A stretch of 15,492 bases of DNA. Source: Actinomycetota bacterium. Lineage in GTDB: Bacteria > Actinomycetota > UBA4738 > HRBIN12. The notes below the pieces were generated by a model that worked only from the letters and a program-made list of their open reading frames with translations, did not search any database and was not told where the DNA came from. The stretch spans positions 1 to 15,492 of the forward strand of contig VAYX01000023.1 of NCBI GenBank assembly GCA_005885325.1. The letters run 5' to 3'. Shown piece after piece: positions 5,860 through 12,807 of the stretch. Within the stretch, counting starts at the first letter, position 1. Every line of letters begins with the position of its first letter. The translations under genes were made by a program, and so were the position numbers.

Positions 5860-6848
5860 CACAATGCCCTTATAGGCTGGAATACCAGCCAGGCCACGAC
5901 GAAGGCACCGGGGATCGTGAGGACCCAGGCCCACACGACACGACTCGCGATCCCCCATCGGACAGCCCCCAAGCGCTGGGTCGTTCCCACGCCAACGATC
6001 GCGCCGGTGATTGTGTGGGTGGTCGAGACTGGGATGCCGGCGTGGGCGGTGAAGAACAGGGTCACCGCGGCCGCCAGCTCCGCGCTCATCCCTGCGACCG
6101 GGTTGAGCTTGGTGATCCGGGAGCCCATGGTGTGGACGATCCGCCACCCACCGAACAGGGTCCCCAGCCCGATGGCGGTGTGCGCCGACAGCACGACCCA
6201 CAGGGGGACGGATGCCGTCTTCCCCACGACGCCGTTCGCGATGAGCAGAGCCAGGATCACCCCCATCGTCTTCTGCGCGTCGTTCGCCCCGTGGCCCAGG
6301 CTGAACGCTGCCGCCGAGACCAACTGCGCTCGGCGGAATCCCCGGTTCAACCGATGGACCTTCCTGGAGCGATGGAAGGCCCAATAGACGAGGACCAGGA
6401 TGGAGAAGCCGAGCAGGAGTCCGATGATCGGCGAGAGCACGATGAACACCGCGATCTTCTGAAGGCCGGAGGCGATCAAGGCATGCCACCCCGCGCTCCC
6501 GACGGCGGCCCCGGCCATCCCCCCGACCAGGGCGTGCGACGAGCTCGTGGGCAGGCCGAGGTACCAGGTGATCACGTCCCATACGATGGCTCCCACCAGT
6601 CCGGAGAAGATGACCGGGTTCGTGAGGACCCTCTGATCGACCACATCCTTGGCGATCGTGCTGGCCACCGCCGTTCCGAAGATCAGGAATGCCGCGAAGT
6701 TGAAGAACGCGGCCCACGCGACAGCCAGTCTCGGCGAGAGGACGCGCGTCGAGACGACCGTCGCGATCGAGTTGGCCGCGTCGTGGAACCCGTTGAAGAA
6801 GTCGAACGCCAGGGCAACGGCGACGATGGACACGAGCGCGAGGTTCAT
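5859..6848 (-). CDS. pit: PiT-family inorganic phosphate permease
   Basis: 329 aa, highly hydrophobic with about ten predicted membrane segments. The two inverted PiT signatures are present: FNGFHDAANSIAT near residues 18-30 and GHGANDAQKTMG at 185-196, plus the PTSSSHALVGG (100-110) and VSTTHTITGAIVG (274-286) re-entrant motifs. PiT permeases take up phosphate, usually as a metal-phosphate complex, by proton or cation symport with low affinity, complementing the high-affinity Pst system encoded next door. The ATG at 6848 overlaps the stop of the upstream DUF47 gene by one base (TGATG), and its stop overlaps the next gene the same way. The internal-loop length is short, as in many bacterial single-module PiT proteins. 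Confidence 0.92.
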   Translation of the reverse strand: MNLALVSIVAVALAFDFFNGFHDAANSIATVVSTRVLSPRLAVAWAAFFNFAAFLIFGTAVASTIAKDVVDQRVLTNPVIFSGLVGAIVWDVITWYLGLPTSSSHALVGGMAGAAVGSAGWHALIASGLQKIAVFIVLSPIIGLLLGFSILVLVYWAFHRSRKVHRLNRGFRRAQLVSAAAFSLGHGANDAQKTMGVILALLIANGVVGKTASVPLWVVLSAHTAIGLGTLFGGWRIVHTMGSRITKLNPVAGMSAELAAAVTLFFTAHAGIPVSTTHTITGAIVGVGTTQRLGAVRWGIASRVVWAWVLTIPGAFVVAWLVFQPIRAL

Positions 6849-7465
6849 CAGGCGTACTTGAGAGCGATGGACTCGACTGTGTTCGCGATGTCCTGGCAGC
6901 GGTCGATGGCCTGTTCCATGTTCTTCAAGATGTCCTTCCACTTCAGGACGTCCATCGCTTTGTAGTCACCCGAATACAGAGCAGCCACGGCCCGCCGATA
7001 CACATGGTCGCCGTCTCGTTCCAGCCTGATGATGTCGACCCATGACCGCTCCATCGTCCGCATCGACCGCAGCCCGTGCACGACCCGGCTTACCGCTTTC
7101 GCGGCAGCGGAGAGGACGTCGGCCTGCTGCCGGAACTGTGGGATCGGCTCCCCGATCCGATACAGGACGAGCAGGTCGGCGACGGCCTCGATCGCGTCGA
7201 GGACGTCATCCAGGGAAGATGCCAGTTGGTGGATATCGTGCCGGTCCACCGGCACCACGAACGTCGTGTCGAGGAGGGCCATGACCTGATGGGTCAGCTC
7301 GTCGCCCTGGTGCTCCAGCTCCTGGATGCGTCCGCGATACTCGTCGGCCCGCTGGAAGTCCTCAACCAGGGCCCGGAGCTCGCGCGCCGCGGCGACGACG
7401 CCGTCCGCGGCGCGCTCCAGCAGGTCGAAGAAGCCCCGCTCCCGGGGTATGGCCTGAAACGACAC
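6848..7465 (-). CDS. DUF47 / PhoU-like Pit accessory protein (copy B)
   Basis: 205 aa from GTG 7465, with GGAGGAG 7 nt upstream. All-helical PhoU-like fold: SFQAIPRERGFFDLLERAAD at the start, ELEHQGDELTH and RLERDGDHVYR acidic motifs, VDRHDIHQLASSLDDVLDAIEA, and the closing DIANTVESIALKYA. It is the classical partner of the PiT permease and is directly coupled to it (TGATG). It is clearly homologous to copy A at 5031-5654 but well diverged, so the duplication is old. Likely role is control of PiT-mediated phosphate flux at the inner face of the membrane; mechanism is inferred from the family. Confidence 0.88.
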   Translation of the reverse strand: MSFQAIPRERGFFDLLERAADGVVAAARELRALVEDFQRADEYRGRIQELEHQGDELTHQVMALLDTTFVVPVDRHDIHQLASSLDDVLDAIEAVADLLVLYRIGEPIPQFRQQADVLSAAAKAVSRVVHGLRSMRTMERSWVDIIRLERDGDHVYRRAVAALYSGDYKAMDVLKWKDILKNMEQAIDRCQDIANTVESIALKYA

Positions 7466-7508
7466 GGTCGCTCTCCTCCGTCGGTCCGGGATGGCCGGCC
7501 GGGGGCGA

Positions 7509-7538
7509 ACGCTAACGACGCGGGGCCGCCTTGTCCAA
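7509..7538 (-). promoter_or_regulatory. Possible internal promoter before DUF47-pit
   Basis: On the minus strand TTGGAC (7538-7533), an 18-nt spacer and TAGCGT (7514-7509) resemble a sigma70-type -35/-10 pair. It lies in the 79-bp gap between the response regulator and DUF47 copy B and would allow the PiT module to be expressed apart from pst. Confidence 0.35.
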
Positions 7539-7544
7539 CCCGGG

Positions 7545-8243
7545 TCAGTCCACGAACTTGTAGCCGAGGCCGCGCACCGTCAGGAGATGCACGGGGCGGT
7601 GTGGGTCCTCCTCGATCTTGCGCCGCAGGCGTTTCACGTGGACATCGAGCGTCTTCGTGTCCCCGAAGTAGTCGGGTCCCCATACCTCGTCGATGAGGAA
7701 GTCGCGGGTCAGCAGCCGGCCCTTGCGGCGGAGAAACGCTTGGAGCAGCTCGAACTCCTTCGGCGGCACCGGCACCGGTTCTCCCCGAACGGTCACCTCG
7801 TGGCGGGCTACGTCGACCCGCACCGGACCGCCCGCCAGGACGTCGTCGGCGGCCTCGGCAGGGGGTCGAGGACCGGCCCGTCGGAGGTTCGCCCGAACCC
7901 GGGAGACCAGCTCTCGGATGGAGAATGGCTTCGTGACATAGTCGTCGGCCCCGAGCTCGAGCCCCGCTACCTTGTCGGCCTCGGAGTCCTTCGCGGTGAC
8001 CATGATGATGGGGACGTCCGACTCGGCCCTGATGGCCCGGCACACGTCCAGCCCCGACATCTCGGGCAGCATCAGGTCGAGGATCACCAGCTTGGGCCCC
8101 TCCGCACGGAAGCGCTCCAGCGCCTGCAAGCCGTCCGATGCCAGGGTGACGGCGTATCCTTCGCGCTCCAGGTTGTACTTGATCGTGTCGGCCAGAGGTA
8201 CCTCGTCCTCGACCACGAGGATCCGGGCGGCGTCAGCGTCCAT
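7545..8243 (-). CDS. regX3: OmpR/PhoB-family response regulator (RegX3/PhoB-like)
   Basis: 232 aa from ATG 8243. The receiver domain (about 8-120) has the acidic pair Glu12-Asp13, phospho-acceptor Asp56 in KLVILDLMLP, Thr83 in MVTAK and Lys105 in TKPF. The C-terminal winged-helix domain (about 138-232) shows PPKEFELLQAFLRRKGRLLTRDFLIDEVWG, DTKTLDVHVKRLRRKIEEDP and TVRGLGYKF, all typical of the OmpR subfamily. It probably activates phosphate-starvation genes by binding 11-bp GTTC repeats such as those at 12715-12736. Its start overlaps the end of phoU by 11 nt, so it is the last gene of the pst operon and would be autoregulated if the operon is Pho-controlled. The matching kinase is divergent at 12808-13956. 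Confidence 0.92.
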   Translation of the reverse strand: MDADAARILVVEDEVPLADTIKYNLEREGYAVTLASDGLQALERFRAEGPKLVILDLMLPEMSGLDVCRAIRAESDVPIIMVTAKDSEADKVAGLELGADDYVTKPFSIRELVSRVRANLRRAGPRPPAEAADDVLAGGPVRVDVARHEVTVRGEPVPVPPKEFELLQAFLRRKGRLLTRDFLIDEVWGPDYFGDTKTLDVHVKRLRRKIEEDPHRPVHLLTVRGLGYKFVD

Positions 8244-8931
8244 CCGGATTGAGGTGGACGGTGTGCGAGGCATCGGTGAACTCGCGGAACTCTCCGGTGA
8301 GCAGGAACCCCACCTGCTCTGCGATGTCGACGCAGTGGTCGCCCACCCGCTCCAGCTGGCGTGCTACCAGTAGCATCCGCAGGCCCCAGTTCAGCAGGTC
8401 GGGGTGGCTCGCGAGGGCAGCCACCTCCCGGTACATCCCGAGATTCAGCCGATCGACCGGATCGTCCATCTCCGGGAGTCGGAGGCAGAGGTTGAGGTCG
8501 CGCTGGTGGAAGGCCTCCAAGGCGGTTCGGATCATGGGCCGCACGACGTCGCCCATCTCCTGGATGTGCGACACGATCATCGCGCTGGAAGGCAGATCAC
8601 GTATGGACAGGTAGATCTTGGCGATGTTCACGGACATGTCGCCGATCCGCTCCAGGTGCAGATTGATGTGGAGCATGGAGGTGATCAGTCGAAGGTCGGT
8701 CGCAACCGGGGTCTGGAGCGCGAGGAGCTCGAGGATCCTGCGCTCGATGGAGAGGTACATGTCGTCGATCGCATCGTCGGCCGAGATGACCGCCGTGGCC
8801 TCGGCGTCGTCGCGGCCGACCAGCGCCTCGACGGCCCCTCCCACCGCCTGCTCCGCGAGCTGTCCCATCGCGAGGATGTCAACCTCCAGGGCGTCGAGCT
8901 CGTCGTGGAACCGCCGCCGGGTAACGCTCAT
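8233..8931 (-). CDS. phoU: Phosphate signalling protein PhoU
   Basis: 232 aa from ATG 8931. Two three-helix PhoU repeats are visible: RRRFHDELDALEVDILAMGQLAEQAV starts the first, with LQTPVATDLRLITSMLHINLHLERIGDMSVNIAK. The second ends in LLVARQLERVGDHCVDIAEQVGFLLTGE. The two LERIGD/LERVGD motifs carry the metal-binding acidic residues. PhoU links Pst transporter activity to the sensor kinase and keeps the Pho response off when phosphate is plentiful. The ATG overlaps the pstB stop by 4 nt (ATGA), and its own end overlaps the response regulator. Length is normal for the family. Confidence 0.93.
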   Translation of the reverse strand: MSVTRRRFHDELDALEVDILAMGQLAEQAVGGAVEALVGRDDAEATAVISADDAIDDMYLSIERRILELLALQTPVATDLRLITSMLHINLHLERIGDMSVNIAKIYLSIRDLPSSAMIVSHIQEMGDVVRPMIRTALEAFHQRDLNLCLRLPEMDDPVDRLNLGMYREVAALASHPDLLNWGLRMLLVARQLERVGDHCVDIAEQVGFLLTGEFREFTDASHTVHLNPDGR

Positions 8932-9683
8932 CCGAATCGTCCCGTGATGTAGTCCTCTGTCCGCTTTTCGTCGGGCCTGGTGAACATCTTGGACGTGGGC
9001 CCGAACTCGACGACCTCGCCGTAGAGCATGAACAGGGTCCAGTCCGAGATGCGGGCGGCCTGCTGCATGTTGTGGGTCACGATGACGACCGTGAAACTTC
9101 GCTTGAGCTCCTCGATGAGCTCCTCGATCCGAAGGGTGGACGCCGGGTCGAGCGCCGAGGCCGGCTCGTCCATCAGGAGCACTTCGGGCTCGACGGCCAG
9201 GGCCCGGGCGATGCAGAGGCGCTGCTGCTGTCCGCCCGACAGCCTCGCGCCGGGCTCGTCGAGGCCGTCCTTCACTTCCTCCCACAGGCCTGCGGCCCGG
9301 AGAGCGCCTTCGGCACGTACCTTGAGCTCGGACCGGGAGAACCTGCCACCCAGCTGCATGCCCGCAACCGCGTTCTCGAACACGCTCATCGTCGGGAAGG
9401 GGTTCGCCCGCTGGAAGACCATGCCGATCCGCCTGCGAACGTCCACCGGGTCGACATCCGGCGAGTAGATGTCCATGCCGTCGAACAACACTTTGCCCCG
9501 GACCCTCGCGCCGCGTACCTCCTCGTGCATCCGGTTCATGCATCGGATGAGCGTGGACTTGCCGCAACCCGACGGGCCGATGATCGCCGTGACCTTCCGC
9601 GGCTCGGCCACGACGTTGACCTCGTGGAGGACCTTCTTTGGCCCGTACCAGGCGGACAGGTCGGCGACTTCCACTCGCCTCAC
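8928..9683 (-). CDS. pstB: Phosphate ABC transporter ATP-binding protein PstB
   Basis: 251 aa from GTG 9683, whose GTGA overlaps the pstA stop. Complete ABC ATPase: Walker A GPSGCGKST (36-44), Q-loop Gln91 in MVFQRANPFP, signature LSGGQQQR (148-155), Walker B VLLMDEP (168-174), D-loop SALD (176-179) and switch His204 in VTHNMQQAAR. CMNRMHEE after Walker A, the Q-loop context FQRANPFPTMSVFENA and the end RTEDYITGRFG are PstB-specific. It powers high-affinity phosphate import with PstA and PstC. A long upstream extension of the frame is antisense-like and overlaps pstA, so the GTG with the 4-nt overlap is preferred. Confidence 0.95.
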   Translation of the reverse strand: MRRVEVADLSAWYGPKKVLHEVNVVAEPRKVTAIIGPSGCGKSTLIRCMNRMHEEVRGARVRGKVLFDGMDIYSPDVDPVDVRRRIGMVFQRANPFPTMSVFENAVAGMQLGGRFSRSELKVRAEGALRAAGLWEEVKDGLDEPGARLSGGQQQRLCIARALAVEPEVLLMDEPASALDPASTLRIEELIEELKRSFTVVIVTHNMQQAARISDWTLFMLYGEVVEFGPTSKMFTRPDEKRTEDYITGRFG

Positions 9684-10558
9684 GTCATCCTCTTCTGCTG
9701 TCGACTCGACACCGCGCGGGCCGCGATCGAGAGCCCGAGCACCGCGACCAACAGCATAAGGGCCCCTCCCCACGCCAACTCGTGCAGTGCTGCCACGGGA
9801 GTCCGCGCATCAGCAAACACCCGGAGCGGCACGGCGTCCGTGGGCTGGAGCGGGTTCGTGTTGATGAAGTCGTTCCCCAGAGCGGTGAGGAGGATGGGAG
9901 CAGTCTCTCCCAGGCCCCGGGCCACGGCGAGCATGATCGCGGTCAGGATCCCGGCTCCCGCGGTGGGCACCACGACGCGGAGGATCACCCTCCATCGCGG
10001 AACCCCGAGGGCGAGCGCTCCCTCCCGTAACTCTTGGGGAACGAGGCGCAGGATCTCCTCGGCCGCCCGGGCGATGACCGGCCACATGAGCACGGTGAGG
10101 GCCAGCGCCGCGGCGAGGGCCGAGAACGTCCCCATGGCCACCACGACCAGCGACCAGATGAAGACCCCGGCCACGATGGATGGCGTCGAGAGAAGGACCT
10201 CCGCGATCAGCCGCACGGCACCCGCGAACCGTCCCCGACCGTACTCGGCAAGATATATGGCCGTCAGGATCCCGAGAGGAACCGAGAAGAGCGTCGCCAT
10301 CCCCACGATGAGGCCGGTCCCGACGAACGACTGCGCGATGCCGCCCGCGCTCGGGTCGAGGGGTCCGGCCGGCTCCTTGGTGAAGAAGTTCACCGACAGC
10401 GCGTGCCATCCGCGCGAGACGACGTAGACACTGATCAGCACCAGAGGCACCATCGCCAGGAACGCGCATGCCCACAGGAACGCCGTGAACGCCCGGTCCT
10501 TCCACCTTCGCCCCGCCCGCAGGCGACCCATCGGCGCGATCTCGACTGTTGCGATCAC
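9680..10558 (-). CDS. pstA: Phosphate ABC transporter permease PstA
   Basis: 292 aa from GTG 10558, which overlaps the pstC stop as GTGA. Six membrane segments are predicted, beginning FLWACAFLAMVPLVLISVYVV. The periplasmic segment SAGGIAQSFVGTGLI follows, then LLSTPSIVAGVFIW, and the EAA-type coupling loop is QELREGALALGVPRWRVILRVVVP; RGLGETAPILL is characteristic of PstA. It forms the channel with PstC in the inner membrane. Position, length and overlaps fit the canonical pstSCAB order. Confidence 0.94.
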   Translation of the reverse strand: MIATVEIAPMGRLRAGRRWKDRAFTAFLWACAFLAMVPLVLISVYVVSRGWHALSVNFFTKEPAGPLDPSAGGIAQSFVGTGLIVGMATLFSVPLGILTAIYLAEYGRGRFAGAVRLIAEVLLSTPSIVAGVFIWSLVVVAMGTFSALAAALALTVLMWPVIARAAEEILRLVPQELREGALALGVPRWRVILRVVVPTAGAGILTAIMLAVARGLGETAPILLTALGNDFINTNPLQPTDAVPLRVFADARTPVAALHELAWGGALMLLVAVLGLSIAARAVSSRQQKRMT

Positions 10559-11508
10559 CTGGTCACCTTCGGGATCTCGGTCTCCGCGGCACCTGGAGTC
10601 TCTCCGGAGACCAGGCTGGCGGTTCGCCGAACGAGGAGCCGCGAGAGCGCGGCGAGCACGAACGCCACGATCACGAGCACCACCGCGAGCGCCATGAGCG
10701 CGGAGCGATGAAGCCCCACGCTGGTGGCTTCCCGGAAGCTGCTGGCGATCCAGGACGGGATCGTTGCTCCCGGTTCGAACAGCGATGCGCCGATGCGGGG
10801 GACGTTCCCCACGATCATCGACACGGCGATGGTCTCGCCGAGGGCCCGGCCCAGCCCGAGCATCGTGGCGCCGACGATCCCGCTCCTCGCATACGGCAGG
10901 ACCGCCATCCGGATCGACTCGTACCTGGTGGCTCCGAGCGCCAGGGCGCCCTCCCGGAGCTCACGCGGGACGACCGCGACGACCTCGCGGGTCACCGCGG
11001 TCACGATGGGCAGGATCATGATTGCCAGGATCACCCCGGCCGTGAACAGGTCGGGGCCGTTGGGGTTGCCACGGAACAGTGCGCCGGCGACCGGCACCGT
11101 GCCGATCGTGGAGGTCATGAAGGGCTCGATGTGCCGGTCCAGGAACGGCTTGAGCACGAACAGACCCCACAGTCCGTACACGACGCTGGGGATGGCCGCC
11201 AGCACGTCCACGAACGACGCCAGCGGAGCGCGGACGAACCCCCGTACCTCGTTCAACAGGAGCGCGAGGCCCACGGCGACCGGGACCGCCAGCGCCACGG
11301 CGACCGCCGAGGTCACCAGCGTGCCAAAGATGAACGGCAGCGCCCCGAAGGCCTCTCGGCCCCGGACCGGGTTCCACGCCCGGCCCAAGAAGAAGCCCAG
11401 GCCGAATCGGTCGAACGTGCGCCAGCCGCCGACGATCAGCTCGGCGAGCAGGAGCGCGAGGAGGCCGACGAGCCCCAGAGCTACGGCCCCCGTCCACCCC
11501 GCAAACAA
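10555..11508 (-). CDS. pstC: Phosphate ABC transporter permease PstC
   Basis: 317 aa if started at the TTG at 11508. Six membrane segments with PstC landmarks: GLGFFLGRAWNPVRGREAFGALPFIFGTL, LAAIPSVVYGLWGLFVL, the coupling loop RELREGALALGATRYESIRMAVLP and LGRALGETIAVSMIVGN. There is no ATG or GTG in a sensible place. In the same frame a CTG at 11556 overlaps the pstS stop as CTGA and would add LSRASPVQRRSRLGDR, a basic leader like that of other PstC proteins; every other junction in pstC-A-B-phoU is an NTGA overlap. I list the TTG start as the conservative choice, with CTG 11556 (333 aa) a serious alternative. Confidence 0.9.
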   Translation of the reverse strand: MFAGWTGAVALGLVGLLALLLAELIVGGWRTFDRFGLGFFLGRAWNPVRGREAFGALPFIFGTLVTSAVAVALAVPVAVGLALLLNEVRGFVRAPLASFVDVLAAIPSVVYGLWGLFVLKPFLDRHIEPFMTSTIGTVPVAGALFRGNPNGPDLFTAGVILAIMILPIVTAVTREVVAVVPRELREGALALGATRYESIRMAVLPYARSGIVGATMLGLGRALGETIAVSMIVGNVPRIGASLFEPGATIPSWIASSFREATSVGLHRSALMALAVVLVIVAFVLAALSRLLVRRTASLVSGETPGAAETEIPKVTR

Positions 11509-11552
11509 TCGGTCGCCGAGGCGGGAACGCCGTTGAACTGGCGACGCGCGAC

Positions 11553-12647
11553 TCAGCCCTTCACCGCCGGGGACGGCTGGATCGTCGATCCCTGATGCTG
11601 AACCGTCGACAGCAGATTCAGAGCCTGGGTCCTGATCTTCTCTGGCAGCGGCGAGTAGTTCAGCTGCTGCACCATGTCCTGGCCCTTCGTCAGCGCCCAG
11701 TACGCGAGGTCCACGAGCGTCTGTCCCTTGTTCGGGTCCGTTTGGTTCTCGTAGATCAGCAGGTAGGTCGTGCTGGCGATCGGGTACGCGCCCGGCGCTA
11801 CCGAGTTAAGGATGTTCGTCTCCGGGCCGATCGGGAATGTCAGGATCCCTCCGGCCCTGCTGATGGATTCGATCGAGGGCGCGACGTAGGTGCCATCTTC
11901 CCGCTTGATTTGCGCGGTCCCCAGGTTGCTGGTCACCGCGAAGTCGTACGACAGGTACCCGACCGATCCACTCGTCTGCGAGATCCCGGCTGCGACACCG
12001 TCGTTCCCGTCGCCCCCGATCCCGGTCGGCCATTGCACGGCCTTGTCGGCACCCACCTTCTGCTGCCACTCGGGACTCTGCGATGCCAGCCACGAGGTGA
12101 ACACGAACGTCGTCCCCGACTCGTCGGAGCGGTGCACCACCGCGATCGGCGTCGACGGGAGTGTGACGCCAGGGTTCTGGGCCGCGATCTCGGGAGCGTT
12201 CCACTTCGTGACCGCGCCCAGGAAGATTTCGGCGGTGGTCTTCCCGTCGAGCTTCAGACCGGTCTTCAGACCCGGGACGTCGTAGGCGACCACCACGCCG
12301 CCGAGCACGGTGGGGATCTCCGCAGCCTGGCCGGGAAGCGCTGAGATCTCGTCGGTCTGAAGAGGAGCGTCCGAGGCTCCAAAGTCCACCGTCTGCGCGG
12401 TGAACTGCTCGACCCCGCCCCCCGACCCGATGGCCTGGTAGTTGATCTTGGCCCCCGGTTCGACCGAGCGGAAGTCTCGGAACCACTGCTCGTAGATGGG
12501 ATCGGGGAAGGTGGCCCCAGCTCCGGTCAGCGACACGCCTTCGAACGAGCCTGAATCGCCGTTCCCGTTGTCGCTGGAGCAGGCCGTGCCGATCATCGCC
12601 AGTACCGACACCGTGGCGACGGCGATCCAGGTCCTGTGTTTGCTCAT
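11553..12647 (-). CDS. pstS: Phosphate ABC transporter substrate-binding lipoprotein PstS
   Basis: 364 aa from ATG 12647, with a strong ribosome-binding site GGGGAGG 5 nt upstream. The signal peptide is of lipoprotein type, with Cys23 in MIGTACSSDNG (a weak lipobox), followed by a Gly/Ser/Asp-rich linker. The phosphate-binding loops are present: LTGAGATFPDPIYEQWF, YQAIGSGGGVEQFTAQTVDFGASDAPL and VVHRSDESGTTFVFTSWL. The protein is tethered outside the membrane and delivers phosphate to PstCA. First gene of the operon, with a PHO box and -10 upstream and senX3 divergent. The end (PSPAVKG) overlaps the possible pstC CTG start. Confidence 0.95.
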   Translation of the reverse strand: MSKHRTWIAVATVSVLAMIGTACSSDNGNGDSGSFEGVSLTGAGATFPDPIYEQWFRDFRSVEPGAKINYQAIGSGGGVEQFTAQTVDFGASDAPLQTDEISALPGQAAEIPTVLGGVVVAYDVPGLKTGLKLDGKTTAEIFLGAVTKWNAPEIAAQNPGVTLPSTPIAVVHRSDESGTTFVFTSWLASQSPEWQQKVGADKAVQWPTGIGGDGNDGVAAGISQTSGSVGYLSYDFAVTSNLGTAQIKREDGTYVAPSIESISRAGGILTFPIGPETNILNSVAPGAYPIASTTYLLIYENQTDPNKGQTLVDLAYWALTKGQDMVQQLNYSPLPEKIRTQALNLLSTVQHQGSTIQPSPAVKG

Positions 12648-12681
12648 CGAGCCTCCCCTGTCCGAACCGGCATCGGTCGGG

Positions 12682-12687
12682 ATGCTA
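12682..12687 (-). promoter_or_regulatory. -10 hexamer of the pst operon
   Basis: The minus strand reads TAGCAT (TANNNT), which would give a leader of about 29 nt containing the pstS ribosome-binding site. It lies 27 bp downstream of the PHO box, farther than in the zinc-ribbon gene. Confidence 0.4.
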
Positions 12688-12714
12688 GGGAGGCGGGGTG
12701 TCGGGACTCCGGCT

Positions 12715-12736
12715 CCGAGATGAACGGGCGGTGAAC
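12715..12736 (-). promoter_or_regulatory. PHO box upstream of pstS
   Basis: Reading the minus strand from 12736: GTTCACCGCCC then GTTCATCTCGG, two tandem 11-bp units that match the Streptomyces-type PHO repeat core GTTCAYC. It lies in the 160-bp gap between divergent pstS and senX3, oriented towards pstS. Likely bound by the phosphorylated regulator encoded at 7545-8243. Confidence 0.7.
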
Positions 12737-12794
12737 GACAAGGGAAGGCTGCGGCTCGGCCCGCGAGCCATCGACCCGACTCGCCCCGGTTCTC

Positions 12795-12800
12795 CATACT
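12795..12800 (+). promoter_or_regulatory. -10-like hexamer of the senX3 gene (leaderless start)
   Basis: CATACT, five of six matches to TATACT, followed by 7 nt and then ATG 12808. No Shine-Dalgarno sequence is seen, in agreement with a leaderless mRNA. Confidence 0.35.
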
Positions 12801-12807
12801 GGTCGGC

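Noticed and set aside
10549..11595. 348-codon plus-strand open frame opposite pstC
   Set aside because: Asp/Arg/His-rich shadow translation of a clear permease gene; no family features.
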